This document shows, one piece after another, positions 11,176-22,059 of a DNA stretch of 64,000 nt. Source of the stretch: Bradyrhizobium sp. Ghvi (GTDB taxonomy: Bacteria; Pseudomonadota; Alphaproteobacteria; Rhizobiales; Xanthobacteraceae); the NCBI RefSeq assembly GCF_900115265.1, contig NZ_FOVU01000001.1, positions 1,089,001 to 1,153,000 on the forward strand. Direction: 5' to 3'. The position numbers and the translations under genes are program-made. Under the pieces are notes generated by a model. The model saw only the letters and a program-made list of their open reading frames with translations. It did not search any database and was not told the DNA's origin. Within the stretch, counting starts at the first letter, position 1, and each line of letters begins with the position of its first letter.

Positions 11176-11781
11176 TCAGTTCGCTTCGTTGTTGTTGGCC
11201 GCGGGCGCGGGTTTTGCGCCGCCCTTGGCGACACCGACCAGCGCCGGGCGCAGCACGCGCTCGCCGATGGTGTAACCGGCCTGCATGACCTGGACGACGG
11301 TGCCTGCGGGCACCGAGGCGTCCGGCACTTCGTACATCGCCTGCTGGAAGTTCGGATCGAACTTCTGGCCCTGCGGATCGAACTTCTTCACGCCGTGCTT
11401 TTCCAGTGCATTGAGCAGCGAGCGCTCGGTGAGCTCGACGCCCTCGATCAGTCCCTTCAGGCCGGCATCGGCATTGGCGCGCGCTTCCGCCGGAACGGCG
11501 TCGAGGGCGCGCTGGAGATTGTCGGCGATGTCGAGCACGTCGCGGGCAAAGCCGGTGACGCCGTAGAGCTTGGAGTCGGCGACCTCCTTGGCGGTGCGCT
11601 TGCGCAAATTCTCCATCTCGGCCAGCGTCCGCAGCATGCGGTCACGCGCTTCGGCGGCTTCCTTCTGCAACAGCTCGACCGAACCCGGCTCGGGATCGTC
11701 GGGCATGATGTAGGGTTTCGACACTACGGGCTCGCCGGTCGGCGCGGCCGTGTCTTCGGGTTGCCGGGTTGGATCGGTCAT
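11176..11781 (-). CDS. grpE: Nucleotide exchange factor GrpE
   Basis: A 201-residue DnaK nucleotide exchange factor. After an acidic, disordered N-terminus comes a long coiled coil ([33 protein letters not shown]). The beta domain then carries the GrpE signature [19 protein letters not shown] and [19 protein letters not shown]. It is about 100 bp downstream of hrcA on the same strand, the usual hrcA-grpE arrangement. Confidence 0.95.
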   Translation of the reverse strand: MTDPTRQPEDTAAPTGEPVVSKPYIMPDDPEPGSVELLQKEAAEARDRMLRTLAEMENLRKRTAKEVADSKLYGVTGFARDVLDIADNLQRALDAVPAEARANADAGLKGLIEGVELTERSLLNALEKHGVKKFDPQGQKFDPNFQQAMYEVPDASVPAGTVVQVMQAGYTIGERVLRPALVGVAKGGAKPAPAANNNEAN

Positions 11782-11880
11782 CGGCTGCTTCTCGAACTCG
11801 TCTCAAGGGGAGGTTTTCTGGCCCGGATATCGTGCTTCGGGCGCTGAAAATCAAGCGCCCGTGATCGGCTCAAATGCTGG

Positions 11881-12969
11881 TCAGCCCCCCAGGAGGCGGC
11901 TGACGATGCGGGCGGCATAGTCCACCGTCGGGATCACACGGGCATAATTCAGCCGCGTGGGCCCGATTACACCCAAAACGCCGACGATACGGCCGGCGGC
12001 ATCCCGATACGGGGAGATGATGGTGGAGGAGCCCGACAGGGAGAACAGCTTGTTCTCGCTGCCGATGAAAATCCGCACGCCCTCGGCGGTTTCGGCGCGC
12101 CCGAGCAGGTCGATCACGCCGCGCTTGGTCTCGAGATCGTCGAACAGCAGCCTGACACGCTCGAGGTCCTCCAGTGCGTGCAGGTCTTCCAGCAAATTGG
12201 CGTGACCGCGGACGATGAGTTGACGGTCCTCGCTCTCGCCGCCCGACCAGCTGGCAATGCCGGCGGAAATTACCTTTTGCGCAAGCTGATCGAGCTCGGC
12301 ACGGGCCTCTGCAAGCGCGGTCTCCAGCTCGAGCCGCGCCTCGGCCAGGGTGCGGCCGCGGATCCGCGCGTTCAGGAAATTGCCGGCTTCGGTGATGGCC
12401 GAGGAGGGAACTCCGGGCGGCAGCGCCAGCACGCGGTTTTCGACCTGACCGTCCTCACCGACCAGGATCACCAAGGCCTTTTCGGGTTCCAGCCGGACAA
12501 ATTCGATGTGCTTCAGCCGCGCATTGGATTTCGGCGTCAGCACCACAGCGGCCGCACGGGTGAGGCCCGAGAGCCGGGTCAGGGCCTGATCGAGCGCTGC
12601 TTCGACAGAGTGAGCCTCCCCGACCGACGTGAGCTGGCTCTGGATCGACTGCCGTTCGGCCTCATTAAGGTCGCCGACCTGCATCAGTGCATCGACGAAG
12701 AAGCGCAGGCCGAGTTCCGTCGGCAGCCGGCCGGCCGAGGTATGTGGGGCATAGATCAGGCCGAGCTGTTCCAGATCGGCCATGACATTGCGGACCGAGG
12801 CTGGCGACAGCGGCATGGCGATCAGCCGCGAAATGTTGCGCGAGCCGACCGGCTCGCCGGTCGCGAGGTAACTTTCGACAATTTGACGAAAGATGTCGCG
12901 GGAACGCTCGTTGAGCTGGGCGAGGCCTGCGTGCGGCGCGATCAGATGGATCGGATCGTGATGGGCCAC
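11881..12969 (-). CDS. hrcA: Heat-inducible transcription repressor HrcA
   Basis: A 362-residue repressor that binds CIRCE operators (usually at groESL) and is kept folded by GroEL. A winged-helix N-terminus ([42 protein letters not shown]) precedes the GAF-like domain and the C-terminal [20 protein letters not shown] signature. No CIRCE element was seen in this window, so its targets lie elsewhere. It is divergent from rph. Confidence 0.95.
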   Translation of the reverse strand: MAHHDPIHLIAPHAGLAQLNERSRDIFRQIVESYLATGEPVGSRNISRLIAMPLSPASVRNVMADLEQLGLIYAPHTSAGRLPTELGLRFFVDALMQVGDLNEAERQSIQSQLTSVGEAHSVEAALDQALTRLSGLTRAAAVVLTPKSNARLKHIEFVRLEPEKALVILVGEDGQVENRVLALPPGVPSSAITEAGNFLNARIRGRTLAEARLELETALAEARAELDQLAQKVISAGIASWSGGESEDRQLIVRGHANLLEDLHALEDLERVRLLFDDLETKRGVIDLLGRAETAEGVRIFIGSENKLFSLSGSSTIISPYRDAAGRIVGVLGVIGPTRLNYARVIPTVDYAARIVSRLLGG

Positions 12970-13137
12970 AGACGGTAACTCCTCTCAGATGCTCATAATT
13001 TGTCTATCCAGGACGGTTCTGACAAGCGTGGCGTTTGCGGGGTGGATATCAGGGGTGAAAAAGCCTTGCCGCATACCCTCGCCCCACCTACAAGCACCGC
13101 GAATAGCCTAACCCTCGCGAATTTTGGAGGATTTCCC

Positions 13138-13851
13138 ATGCGGCCAAGCCGCCGTGCGCCCGACGAATTGCGCCCCGTGACGCTGGAGCGCGGCGTGGTC
13201 AAATATGCGGAAGGCTCCTGCCTCGTGAAATTCGGCGACACCCATGTGCTGGTCACCGCCACGCTGGAAGACCGCTTGCCGCCATGGCTGAAGGGCCAGG
13301 GCCGCGGCTGGGTCACCGCCGAATACGGCATGCTGCCGCGCGCGACCTCCGAACGCACCCGCCGCGAAGCGGCCGCAGGCAAGCAAAGCGGCCGCACCGT
13401 CGAGATCCAGCGCCTGATCGGCCGCTCGCTTCGCGCCATTGTCGATCTCGAAGCGCTCGGTGAGCGCCAGATCACGGTCGATTGCGACGTGCTGCAGGCC
13501 GACGGCGGCACCCGCACGGCCTCGATCACCGGCGCCTGGGTCGCGCTCGCCGACTGCATCGCCTGGATGAAGGCGCGCAACATGGTCAAGACCAATGTGA
13601 TGCGCGACAACGTCGCCGCGATCTCCTGCGGCATCTATAACGGCACGCCGGTCCTGGATCTCGACTATGCCGAGGATTCCGAAGCCGAGACCGACGCCAA
13701 TTTCGTCATGACAGGCGATGGCCGCATCATCGAGGTGCAGGGCACGGCGGAGCGCGAGCCGTTCACCCAGGACGAGTTCCTGAAGCTGATCGCCCTGGCG
13801 CAGAAGGGCATCGGCCGTTTGGTTGACTTGCAGAAACTGGCCGTCGCGTAG
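13138..13851 (+). CDS. rph: Ribonuclease PH
   Basis: A 237-residue phosphate-dependent 3'-5' exoribonuclease that trims tRNA 3' ends. Conserved segments include [45 protein letters not shown] and the metal-site stretch [19 protein letters not shown]. The ATG at 13138 is preceded by an ideal TTTTGGAGGA ribosome site. In-frame sequence upstream to 13000 has no family similarity. rdgB follows after 10 bp. Confidence 0.96.
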   Translation: MRPSRRAPDELRPVTLERGVVKYAEGSCLVKFGDTHVLVTATLEDRLPPWLKGQGRGWVTAEYGMLPRATSERTRREAAAGKQSGRTVEIQRLIGRSLRAIVDLEALGERQITVDCDVLQADGGTRTASITGAWVALADCIAWMKARNMVKTNVMRDNVAAISCGIYNGTPVLDLDYAEDSEAETDANFVMTGDGRIIEVQGTAEREPFTQDEFLKLIALAQKGIGRLVDLQKLAVA

Positions 13852-13861
13852 TCAATAGACC

Positions 13862-14497
13862 ATGCACCGCCGAATCACCGGAAAGCTCGTCATCGCGACC
13901 CACAATCCCGGCAAGCTCGCCGAGATGAAGGAGCTGCTTGCGCCGCATGGCGTTGCGGCGGTGTCGGCCGGCGAACTCGGCCTTCCCGAGCCCGAAGAAA
14001 CCGGCAACGACTTCCGCAGCAATGCCGCGATCAAGGCGATTGCAGCGGCAAAGGCGACGAAACTTCCCGCCTTCGCCGACGATTCCGGCATCGTGGTCGA
14101 CGCGCTCGACGGTGCGCCCGGCATCTACAGCGCGCGGTGGGCCGGGCCGCAGAAGGATTTCGCCGCAGCGATGGCGCAGATCGAGCGCCTGTTGCAGGAG
14201 CGCGGCGCGACCACGCCGGACCGCCGCAGAGCCCATTTCGTCTCCGCGCTCTGCGTCGCCTGGCCCGACGATCATCTCGAGGAGGTCGAGGCCCGTGTCG
14301 ACGGCACGCTGGTGTGGCCACCGCGCGGCACATCCGGCTTCGGCTACGATCCGATGTTCCTCCCCGACGGCCACACCCGCACCTTCGGCGAGATGGAAAG
14401 CATCGAGAAGCATGGCCTGCCGCCGCTTGGCCTTGGCCTGTCGCATCGCGCCCGCGCCTTCGTGAAACTGGCGGAGATCTGCCTTGAGCCGCGCTAA
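13862..14497 (+). CDS. rdgB: Non-canonical purine NTP pyrophosphatase (RdgB/HAM1)
   Basis: A 211-residue house-cleaning enzyme that hydrolyses dITP and XTP to their monophosphates. The nucleotide-binding N-terminus is [18 protein letters not shown]. The metal site [23 protein letters not shown] and the substrate loop [11 protein letters not shown] are intact. It overlaps the start of hemW by 14 bp, indicating one transcript rph-rdgB-hemW. Confidence 0.95.
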   Translation: MHRRITGKLVIATHNPGKLAEMKELLAPHGVAAVSAGELGLPEPEETGNDFRSNAAIKAIAAAKATKLPAFADDSGIVVDALDGAPGIYSARWAGPQKDFAAAMAQIERLLQERGATTPDRRRAHFVSALCVAWPDDHLEEVEARVDGTLVWPPRGTSGFGYDPMFLPDGHTRTFGEMESIEKHGLPPLGLGLSHRARAFVKLAEICLEPR

Positions 14498-15641
14498 CAA
14501 GGATGCGTTCGGCGTTTACGTGCACTGGCCGTTCTGCCTGTCGAAGTGCCCGTATTGCGACTTCAACAGCCATGTCCGGCATGCCGCGATCGACGAGGCG
14601 CGATTTGCGAGTGCGTTCGCCCGCGAGATCGCAACCACGGCCGAGCGCGCGCCCGGCCGCGAAGTGACCTCGATCTTCCTCGGCGGCGGCACACCGTCGC
14701 TGATGCAACCGGCGACCGTCGGCGCCGTGCTCGATGCGATCGGCAAGCACTGGAGCGTCGCCAATGACGTCGAAGTGACGCTCGAGGCGAACCCCACCAG
14801 CGTCGAAGCCACGCGTTTCGCAGGCTATCGTGCTGCCGGCGTCAATCGCGTCTCGCTCGGCGTGCAGGCGCTCGACGATGTCTCGCTGAAAGCTTTGGGC
14901 CGCATGCACAGTGCGCGGGAAGCGCTCGATGCCGTTGCCATCGCGCGCCGCTCGTTCGAGCGCTACTCGTTCGACCTGATCTACGCCCGCCCCGACCAGA
15001 CGCCCGCAATGTGGGCCGATGAGCTGCGCCTCGCCATCGATGAAGCCGCCGAGCATCTGTCGCTCTATCAGCTCACCATCGAGGAAGGCACGCCGTTTTA
15101 CGGCCTGCATCAGGCCGGCAAATTGAAGACGCCGGACGAAGCGGTCGCGCGCGCGCTCTACGACGTCACGCAAGAGACCTGCGACAAGCTCGGCCTGCCC
15201 GCTTACGAGATTTCCAACCACGCGCGGCGTGGCGCCGAATGCCGGCACAATCTGGTGTACTGGCGCGGCGAGGAATATGCCGGCATCGGTCCTGGCGCGC
15301 ATGGCCGCCTCGATATCGACGGGGTGCGCCATGCCACTGCCACCGAGAAGCGTCCCGAAGCCTGGCTGATGCGCGTCGAAAGCAGCGGCGACGGCATCGT
15401 CACCGACGATCTCCTCAACAGCGAAGAGCGCGCCGACGAATTCTTGCTGATGGGATTGCGTCTGGCCGAAGGCATCGACCCCGAGCGCTACAAGACGCTG
15501 TCGGGCCGCCCGCTCGATCCCAAACGCATCGCGATGCTGCGCGAAGAAGGCGCGATCACGGTCGATGCAACGGGCCGTCTGCGCGTGACCAGCAGCGGAT
15601 TTCCGGTGCTGGACGCGGTGGTCGCGGATCTCGCGGCGTAA
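14484..15641 (+). CDS. hemW: Radical SAM heme chaperone HemW (HemN-like)
   Basis: A 385-residue radical SAM protein that binds and delivers heme. The iron-sulfur motif is in [14 protein letters not shown] (CxxxCxxC). FLGGGTPSL, the SAM-contacting LEANPTSVE and [12 protein letters not shown] follow. Absence of the extra N-terminal cysteine of true coproporphyrinogen dehydrogenases favours HemW over HemN. The TTG start at 14484 lies inside rdgB. Confidence 0.92.
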   Translation: MSRANKDAFGVYVHWPFCLSKCPYCDFNSHVRHAAIDEARFASAFAREIATTAERAPGREVTSIFLGGGTPSLMQPATVGAVLDAIGKHWSVANDVEVTLEANPTSVEATRFAGYRAAGVNRVSLGVQALDDVSLKALGRMHSAREALDAVAIARRSFERYSFDLIYARPDQTPAMWADELRLAIDEAAEHLSLYQLTIEEGTPFYGLHQAGKLKTPDEAVARALYDVTQETCDKLGLPAYEISNHARRGAECRHNLVYWRGEEYAGIGPGAHGRLDIDGVRHATATEKRPEAWLMRVESSGDGIVTDDLLNSEERADEFLLMGLRLAEGIDPERYKTLSGRPLDPKRIAMLREEGAITVDATGRLRVTSSGFPVLDAVVADLAA

Positions 15642-15737
15642 AGGCTTTGATAAGCGAACTGCCGGGATTTTCCAGCGGCTGATCCTGTGCCGTGCTAGAT
15701 TGGCTCGCGCGTTATCCTGCCCCGCCACCGGACGGCC

Positions 15738-16841
15738 ATGAACGAGCGAGCCCCTCTCCCTCCAATTCACGATCCCGAACTCGACCGGCGCGTGAAGGAT
15801 GCCGGCGCGAGCAAGACGGTCTACGCCCTCGTCATGCCGGAGACGGAAGCTGCGAAGCACGCAATCCTCGGCAACTGCCCGGCGTCACCGGATGCCGCGC
15901 GGCGACAATATCTCGAGCAATTCCGCGACGCCTGGACCGGCAAGCAGTTTGCGCTTCATGAAGCCTTCCTCGCACGCTGGATGGCATGGGCTGACCCGGT
16001 GGTTGCGCTTTCGCCGGCCGGATTTCCCTGGCGCTATCCCACGGCCGGCGGCAGCGAAGCCCTGTTTCATGTCATAGCTGCCTATGGCAACCGCGCGCGC
16101 AGCGAGCGATTCGAGCCCGAAATCCATGTCTTCTCTGGCGAGTACGAGGGCTACAAGGCCTATGCCGAGGCATGCAGGATAACAGCCGTCGAGCACGACC
16201 GCGCCGATTGGGAAAAGGTCGGACGTTCGCTTCCGCCAACCGCGCTGTTCTGTATCAGCCAGCCCTCTGCGATCGACGGCGATGTCTGGCCGCAGGCAAA
16301 CGCGTTCTTCGAGCTGCTATCGGCCGGCGCCGCAAAACCCCGCGTGCTGCTCGACGTCACCTATATCGGGAGTATTGCCGAAGCGCCCGGATCGCGCATT
16401 GCGGCGGACAGTCCCGCGGTGCAGGCCGTAGCCTTCAGCCTCTCCAAACCGTTCGGGGTCTATTACGACCGCATCGGCGGCATCTTCTGCCGTGAGGCCA
16501 TGCCGTCGCTGTTCGGCAATCAATGGTTCAAGAACCTTACCTCGCTGCAGCTCGGTCTCGCGCTGATCGAGCGTCATGACGTCTACGACCTGGCGCGCCG
16601 CTACAAGCATGTCCAGCGCGAGGCTGCCACGGAAGTCGGCCACCGGCTCGGCATCGCGCTCACGCCGAGTGACGTCACGATCCTTGCGCGGGCATCCCGG
16701 TCTGACACCCTGGACCCCGCGCTCGCCGCCTTCCTGCGGAGACCCGCGAACAATGCGCAGGCGGGCTTGCGCGTTTGTCTCACACCCGCCATGGCGCAAA
16801 TGATCGGCACCGCCGGTCCGATCCCCGGAGGCGCATCTTGA
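15738..16841 (+). CDS. PLP-dependent fold-type I enzyme, uncharacterised
   Basis: A 367-residue protein with aminotransferase-like architecture. A glycine-rich PLP phosphate loop (YPTAGGSEALFHV), an aspartate for the pyridine nitrogen (LLDVTYIGS) and a Schiff-base lysine (AFSLSKPFGVYYD, lysine after Ser-Leu-Ser) are all in order and spacing. The substrate cannot be assigned; the protein matches none of the well-known aminotransferase subclasses by eye. Its stop overlaps the TTG start of the next gene by 4 bp (TTGA), so the two are translationally coupled and probably act in one pathway. Confidence 0.75.
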   Translation: MNERAPLPPIHDPELDRRVKDAGASKTVYALVMPETEAAKHAILGNCPASPDAARRQYLEQFRDAWTGKQFALHEAFLARWMAWADPVVALSPAGFPWRYPTAGGSEALFHVIAAYGNRARSERFEPEIHVFSGEYEGYKAYAEACRITAVEHDRADWEKVGRSLPPTALFCISQPSAIDGDVWPQANAFFELLSAGAAKPRVLLDVTYIGSIAEAPGSRIAADSPAVQAVAFSLSKPFGVYYDRIGGIFCREAMPSLFGNQWFKNLTSLQLGLALIERHDVYDLARRYKHVQREAATEVGHRLGIALTPSDVTILARASRSDTLDPALAAFLRRPANNAQAGLRVCLTPAMAQMIGTAGPIPGGAS

Positions 16842-17683
16842 AGAATCTCGTCGCGCTGACCTACCCCCAAGACATCCATCGCCATGTGCACGGCTTGTGG
16901 CGATGCGAGCCGATCCGCGACTCGCACGCCAATGGCGGCTTCATCCACGACATTGTCGAACAATTCGCGAGCTTGCCGCGCTTGTTTTGCGACACCACCA
17001 ATGACCGGCTCGAACGCGCTCATTTCTGCTCGTGGTGGGGCGTGTCGATGAACCGGACCTACGACAATCCCGCGATCGAGGATCTCTACCGTCTGCACGA
17101 GATGTTTCATTCGGCCTTCATGCCGTACTTTCCGGGTATCGGCTTCGATGCCTTTCATCGCAAGATGGAAGACAACGAACTGAAGGCGAGCGTCTGTTCG
17201 GAGATTCGCGTCTATTTCGAGCTGCCGCATTTGCGCGAGCTTGCGTTCGAGCACCCCATCTATGCCGACCGCTTCCTCTCCGACAGCTCGATGCAGACGC
17301 TCTGGCAGAGGAACAAGCCGGTCGCGATCGAAACGCTGCAGGAAGCGCGCCGCGACGTGATGTTCTCCAAGCCCGAGCATGAGATGGACCTGGCCGAGCG
17401 CTGGATCAGGCGCTTTGCCCTGCAAAACCGTCAGTGGTCGACGTGCTGGTACGATCGCTACCTCGATATCGAGCAGCACATGTACGAATTCCAGATCCGT
17501 GCCCTGCAGGGCGACCGCTCTGGCGCCATGGCGGAGCACATCGGCTGGATCGAAGCGCAAGCCGGCGAGGATACCGACGATCATATTCCTTATCGCCAGG
17601 AAGCCGCTCTGTTCGCAAACATCTATTGGAGCAATCGGCGCCGTTACGAGGCGCAGGTCCCGGCCGTGGCCAAGCCAGGATAG
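16838..17683 (+). CDS. Helical protein with ExxH/HExxH motifs, function unknown
   Basis: A 281-residue, mostly helical protein with no family recognised. It contains LERAHFCSWW, then after 28 residues RLHEMFHSAF, giving Glu-x28-Glu-x2-His. A second Glu-x2-His follows in RVYFELPHLREL. This spacing recalls ferritin-like di-iron proteins; HEMFH also reads as HExxH of zinc hydrolases. Metal binding is inference only. The TTG start overlaps the stop of the PLP-fold gene, which suggests a two-enzyme cassette. Confidence 0.65.
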   Translation: MKNLVALTYPQDIHRHVHGLWRCEPIRDSHANGGFIHDIVEQFASLPRLFCDTTNDRLERAHFCSWWGVSMNRTYDNPAIEDLYRLHEMFHSAFMPYFPGIGFDAFHRKMEDNELKASVCSEIRVYFELPHLRELAFEHPIYADRFLSDSSMQTLWQRNKPVAIETLQEARRDVMFSKPEHEMDLAERWIRRFALQNRQWSTCWYDRYLDIEQHMYEFQIRALQGDRSGAMAEHIGWIEAQAGEDTDDHIPYRQEAALFANIYWSNRRRYEAQVPAVAKPG

Positions 17684-17705
17684 ATTGGTAGGCGAGGCCC
17701 GCTAG

Positions 17706-17804
17706 GGCATGATCCGGAAAAGTGTGAAGCGCTTTTCCGAAAAGATCATGTTCAAGCAAAGAGCCAAAGCGCGATGACGATTCAACCCAATCTCATCGCG
17801 CTTT
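17706..17804. repeat. Rhizobial intergenic repeat (GCATGATCCGGAAAAGTG family), copy 1
   Basis: Two nested palindromes. The first is GCATGATCCGGAAAAG...CTTTTCCGAAAAGATCATG (17707-17750). The second is AAAGCGCGATGA...TCATCGCGCTTT (17766-17804), which runs into the stop of the lppC-like gene. A related copy of the first half lies at 51099-51145. It separates two convergent transcription units. Confidence 0.7.
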
Positions 17805-19035
17805 ACGCCCCAAAACTCTTCGGCGAGCCCGCGACCGCGACACCGCCGCCCGTCGTTACCTTCATCACCGCGAGCCCACGTTCATTGGTGCCGTCGGCAC
17901 GGAAGCGGAACAGGCCGTCAATGCCGGCGAAGCCGGAAGGGTTGGTGAGCACGTCGGAAGAGAAGCGCGTGGTGCCCTGCGTGCGCGCGAGCGCGGCGAC
18001 GAGAGCGACCGCGTCATAGGCGAGCGTCGCGGTACGGATCGGCTCGGCGCCGTATTTGGTGCGGTAGCGGCCGGAGAAGGCGCGGAAGCCGGCCGGATCG
18101 GGCGCGGCGTAAAGGCCGCCTTGCAGCGCCGGGCTCGCATACACGCGCGGATTGTCCCACAGGCCGGTGCCGAGCATCTGGATGTTGCGCAGATTCGCGC
18201 CCGCCGCGGTCATCGCATCCGCGACCGCGACGACGGCATCGCCATCATCGGCAATGAACAGCGCATCCGCGCCGCCGAGCTGCTGCGCCACTGATCGCGC
18301 CGGCGTGGCGCGATCGGCGCCGTATTTCTCGAACGCGACGATGCGTCCGCCGCGCCGCGGCACGGCGGCTTTCACCGTCGCCTCGACCACGTTGCCATAG
18401 GCATTGTCGGGCACCAGCACGGCGACCGAGCGCTTCCCGATGCCGGCGGAATATTCGACGATGCGGTTGACGTCGGACTCCGGCAGGAAGCTCAAGAGGT
18501 AGACACCACGGCCGGCGATGCTCGAATCGGTCGAGAACGCGATCACCGAGATGCCGCGCGTGCGTGCGACCTGCGCCACCGCCGGCACCGATTGTGCGAA
18601 CAGCGGCCCCAGAATGATCTCGGCGCCTTCGTCGACCGCCTGCTGCGCGCCCGCTTGCGCGCCTTGCGGGCTGCCATTGTCGTCCTTGATCAGGAGCTGG
18701 ATGTTCGGGTTCTGGAACTCGGCCAGCGCCATCTCGGCGGCGTTGCGCATGGATTGCGCGGCAAGCCCGGCATTGCCGGCGGCCGAGAGCGGCAGGATCA
18801 CGGCAACCTTCACCCCGCCGGTGCCGGCGGTGGTGGCCTGCTGCGGTGGGCCGGCGGGCTGGGCCGGCGGGGAGGAACTTGAGAACGGACTGGAAAACTG
18901 GCTGAGACTCTGCTGTACGCCGGCGCAAGCCGAGAGCAGGGGCGTGCCGAGCAGCAGGCCCAGCGCGCTTCGCCGGGTCGCCCCCGATATCAGGGGCCCC
19001 TGAACGGGGGACTTTGGATGAGGCGGGCCCTGCAT
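17803..19035 (-). CDS. LppC/LpoA-like lipoprotein, penicillin-binding protein activator family
   Basis: A 410-residue lipoprotein starting at the ATG at 19035. The signal peptide ends in the lipobox LLSAC (LGLLLGTPLLSACAG). A low-complexity Ser/Pro/Gln linker follows, then a periplasmic-binding-protein (type 1, Leu/Ile/Val-like) fold: VKVAVILPLSAAGNAGLAAQ, ILGPLFAQSVPAVAQVA, GVISVIAFSTD-like strands and ATLAYDAVALVAALA. In E. coli the related LpoA activates PBP1A. The divergent rsmI-yraN neighbours match the conserved yraL-yraM-yraN cluster. Confidence 0.85.
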   Translation of the reverse strand: MQGPPHPKSPVQGPLISGATRRSALGLLLGTPLLSACAGVQQSLSQFSSPFSSSSPPAQPAGPPQQATTAGTGGVKVAVILPLSAAGNAGLAAQSMRNAAEMALAEFQNPNIQLLIKDDNGSPQGAQAGAQQAVDEGAEIILGPLFAQSVPAVAQVARTRGISVIAFSTDSSIAGRGVYLLSFLPESDVNRIVEYSAGIGKRSVAVLVPDNAYGNVVEATVKAAVPRRGGRIVAFEKYGADRATPARSVAQQLGGADALFIADDGDAVVAVADAMTAAGANLRNIQMLGTGLWDNPRVYASPALQGGLYAAPDPAGFRAFSGRYRTKYGAEPIRTATLAYDAVALVAALARTQGTTRFSSDVLTNPSGFAGIDGLFRFRADGTNERGLAVMKVTTGGGVAVAGSPKSFGA

Positions 19036-19380
19036 GGCAGCTTCTCTTCTGACCGGCCGTTGCCAGCCCGTCACAACACTCTCGACTCTTGCCGCGACAC
19101 AAGCCGCGGATTCAGGCATATTGTCGGCAAATAGTTAACCAAAACAAAAGGATAATGACCGCTGAAGGCAGCGTACCTCACGTCCTGGCCAGCCATTCGC
19201 CGTCCCTTACGCAGCATCAAGGCGGCCTTTCCGCCGCCAATATGGCGTGAGCGCTTCATTCCCTCTCGAATGCGATCCCGGATGGATCACATTCCGTCCT
19301 TCCTCGCCCCTTGCCTCAGCACGATCTTTTTCGAAGGACCGGTTCCCAGCCTTCCAGATCGTGCCTAAGTTGACCCCATT

Positions 19381-20331
19381 ATGCGCGCAAAGCCGGCCCC
19401 GATAAATACGCCTGAAGCTCAAGACGCCGCCGCGCGCGGCTTCTCGATCGACGCCCATCGCATCACGGTGCCGAAGGCCGCGCCGGGCCTCCACCTGATC
19501 GCAACCCCCATTGGCAATCTCGGCGACATCACGCTGCGAGCGCTGCAGACCCTCGCCGGCGTCGACGTCATCGCCTGCGAGGACACGCGCATCACGCGCC
19601 GCCTGACCGAGCGCTACGCCATCGCGGCGCAGCTGAAGCAATACCACGAGCACAATGCAGAAGCCGCGCGGCCACGAATCCTGGAAGCGCTTGCGGCAGG
19701 CGGTTCGGTCGCGCTGGTCTCGGATGCCGGGACGCCGCTGATCTCCGATCCCGGCTTCAAGCTGGTGCGCGAGGTCTGCGCTGCCGGCCACGCCGTCTAT
19801 GCGCTGCCCGGTCCGTCCTCGGTGCTGGCCGCGCTGTCGGTGGCGGCGCTCCCGACGGATCGTTTCTTCTTCGAGGGCTTTTTGCCGGCGAAGTCGGCGG
19901 CGCGGAGATCGCGCCTTGCGGAACTCGCGCGCATCGATGCCACGCTGGTGATGTTCGAATCCGGCAACCGCGTGCAGGAAACGCTGGCCGAGCTCGCCGA
20001 GATCATGGGCGCGCGCGAGGCCGCGATCTGCCGCGAGCTGACGAAACTCCACGAGGAGATTTCGCGCGCAACCGTGAACGAATTGGCGCGCGATGCTGCT
20101 GGCCTCGAAACACGCGGCGAGTTCGTGCTGGTGATCGGCCCGCCCGCCGCCGGCGCCGAGGTGCTGACTTCAGGTGCGCTGGACAATCTGCTGCGCGAGC
20201 AGCTGTCGGCGCATAGCGTCAAGGATGCCGTGGCGCATGCGGTCGCGCTCTCGGGCCGGCCGCGCCGTGAGGTCTATGCCCGCGCACTCGAGCTCGCAAA
20301 AGACCTGCGGGGCGGCGATGGCGAAGACTGA
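19381..20331 (+). CDS. rsmI: 16S rRNA (cytidine-1402-2'-O)-methyltransferase
   Basis: A 316-residue tetrapyrrole-methylase-fold enzyme that 2'-O-methylates C1402 of 16S rRNA. The hallmark [20 protein letters not shown] and [12 protein letters not shown] are present, followed by [15 protein letters not shown] and the [11 protein letters not shown] region. An N-terminal extension of about 30 residues precedes the domain. Its end overlaps yraN by 14 bp. Confidence 0.95.
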   Translation: MRAKPAPINTPEAQDAAARGFSIDAHRITVPKAAPGLHLIATPIGNLGDITLRALQTLAGVDVIACEDTRITRRLTERYAIAAQLKQYHEHNAEAARPRILEALAAGGSVALVSDAGTPLISDPGFKLVREVCAAGHAVYALPGPSSVLAALSVAALPTDRFFFEGFLPAKSAARRSRLAELARIDATLVMFESGNRVQETLAELAEIMGAREAAICRELTKLHEEISRATVNELARDAAGLETRGEFVLVIGPPAAGAEVLTSGALDNLLREQLSAHSVKDAVAHAVALSGRPRREVYARALELAKDLRGGDGED

Positions 20332-20719
20332 GGTCCCGGCGGAACCGAAAATCGCCTCGCCCGAGCGCGTTGCCGCGTTCCGGACCGGCATTTCCGCCGA
20401 GAGCCGCGCCGCCGCCTACCTCATGGCCAAGGGCTACCGCATCCTCGCAAAACGCTACCGCACCCCACATGGCGAGATCGACCTCGTGGCGCGGCGCCGC
20501 AACCTGATCGCCTTCGTCGAGGTCAAGGCGCGCGCCAGCCTCGACGAGGCCGCCTATGCGGTGACCCCGCGCCAGCAGCAACGCATCATCAATGCCGCGC
20601 AGGGCTGGCTTGTTGCGCATCCCGAGCATGCGGAATTCGAATTGCGATTCGACGCCATGCTGATTGCGCCGCGCTCGCTTCCACGCCATGTGTTGGCGGC
20701 ATTCGACGCCTCGACCTGA
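20318..20719 (+). CDS. YraN / UPF0102 family nuclease-like protein
   Basis: A 133-residue protein with the UPF0102 core [21 protein letters not shown], an Asp...Glu-x-Lys arrangement typical of PD-(D/E)xK nuclease folds. The ATG at 20318 overlaps the rsmI stop by 14 bp; the longer frame to 20174 has no similarity. The cellular role is unresolved. Coupling with rsmI and the nearby LppC-like gene is widespread. Confidence 0.88.
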   Translation: MAKTEVPAEPKIASPERVAAFRTGISAESRAAAYLMAKGYRILAKRYRTPHGEIDLVARRRNLIAFVEVKARASLDEAAYAVTPRQQQRIINAAQGWLVAHPEHAEFELRFDAMLIAPRSLPRHVLAAFDAST

Positions 20720-20729
20720 AAGGCAGACC

Positions 20730-21674
20730 ATGAAACTGAACGTTGCCGTCCAGATGGACCCCATCGCCCGCATCAATATCAAGGGCGATTCCACCTTCGC
20801 CCTGCTGCTGGAGGCGCAGAAGCGCGGCCATGGCCTGTCTTATTACACACCCGATAAGCTTTCGATGGTCGGCGAGGAGATCGTTGCACCCGTGCAGCCG
20901 CTGACCGTGCGCGACGAGGCCGGCGATCATTTCACCTTGGGCGAACCCAAGCGCGAGGCGCTGAACGACTTTGACGTGGTGCTGCTGCGCCAGGATCCGC
21001 CGTTCGACCTCGCTTACATCACCTCGACGCACCTGCTCGAGCGCATCCATCCGAAAACGCTCGTCGTCAACGATCCGGCTTCGGTGCGCAATGCGCCGGA
21101 AAAGCTGTTCGTGATGAACTTTCCGCAGCTGATGCCGCCGACGCTGATCTCGCGCGACCTCGACGAGATCAACGCGTTCCGCGACAAGTACGGCGCCGTG
21201 GTGATGAAGCCGCTGCACGGCCATGGCGGCGCCGCGGTGTTCCGCGTGATGCCTCAGGACATGAATTTCGGCTCGCTGTTCGACATGTTCTCGGTCACCT
21301 TCAAGGAAGCCTGGGTGATCCAGCAGTTCATCCCCGAGGTGAAGCATGGTGACAAGCGCATCATCCTCGTGAACGGGGAGTTCGCCGGCGCTGTGAACCG
21401 CGTGCCCGCGACCGACGACCTCCGCTCCAACATGGTGCGCGGCGGTGCCGCGCAGGAGACCGAGCTGACGCCACGCGAGCGCGAGATCTGCGCCACTGTC
21501 GGCCCTGCGCTGCGCGAGCGCGGCCTCTTGTTCGTCGGCATCGACGTCATCAACGGCAACCTCACCGAGATCAACGTGACCTCGCCCACCGGCATCCGCG
21601 CCATCGCGCGGCTCGGCGGCCCTGACGTTGCGGCCAAAATCTGGGACGTGATCGAGCAGAAGCGGGCGAAGTAA
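20730..21674 (+). CDS. gshB: Glutathione synthetase
   Basis: A 314-residue ATP-grasp ligase that joins glycine to gamma-glutamylcysteine. Conserved stretches are [57 protein letters not shown] (ATP-grasp lysine and glycine loop) and [21 protein letters not shown] (metal-binding Glu/Asn). The start is the ATG at 20730, 10 bp after yraN. Confidence 0.96.
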   Translation: MKLNVAVQMDPIARINIKGDSTFALLLEAQKRGHGLSYYTPDKLSMVGEEIVAPVQPLTVRDEAGDHFTLGEPKREALNDFDVVLLRQDPPFDLAYITSTHLLERIHPKTLVVNDPASVRNAPEKLFVMNFPQLMPPTLISRDLDEINAFRDKYGAVVMKPLHGHGGAAVFRVMPQDMNFGSLFDMFSVTFKEAWVIQQFIPEVKHGDKRIILVNGEFAGAVNRVPATDDLRSNMVRGGAAQETELTPREREICATVGPALRERGLLFVGIDVINGNLTEINVTSPTGIRAIARLGGPDVAAKIWDVIEQKRAK

Positions 21675-22059
21675 AAGTTGTTGTGACCCGTCACCCCCGC
21701 GCAAGGGCGAGGCCGTTGTCGCTGGAGGGGGCCGGTTCTTCAGCGGCCCTCGAAGGGCGACGGACCACCGGCATCGTCGCGGCGCGACGCCGTGACATCG
21801 CGACGTCTCGCCGCCCCTTCCTAACCACCCGTTCACCATGACGCCCCGGCGCCTCGTTCGAACGCAGCAGCGCACCTGCGTGAAACTACGGGGCCGCTGG
21901 CCGACCGAATAACGCGACGTTCACCATCCGCCTAAAACGCGGGCCGTCGCCGCTCATCGCATTCGGGCTCGCAACACCCCTTATACCTTTGCTCCCTACT
22001 CATCGATGCGGGGGAACCCGCCACGTGCGGTCCGAGTGCCCCGCGTATGAGTAAAGCGT
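21675..22059. other. Intergenic region gshB-cpaB
   Basis: 385 bp of GC-rich sequence ahead of the pilus operon. CGTTCACCAT occurs twice (around 21830 and 21920). The stretch near 21975-22000 (CCCTTATACCTTTGC) is locally AT-richer and could hold the cpaB promoter, but no clear boxes were identified. No pilin or prepilin peptidase gene was found here. Confidence 0.4.

Noticed and set aside
12970..13137. CIRCE operator at hrcA
   Set aside because: No TTAGCACTC/GAGTGCTAA pair in the hrcA-rph gap.
14031..15860. 609-codon open frame opposite rdgB and hemW
   Set aside because: Shadow of two well-supported genes; no start context or recognisable domain.
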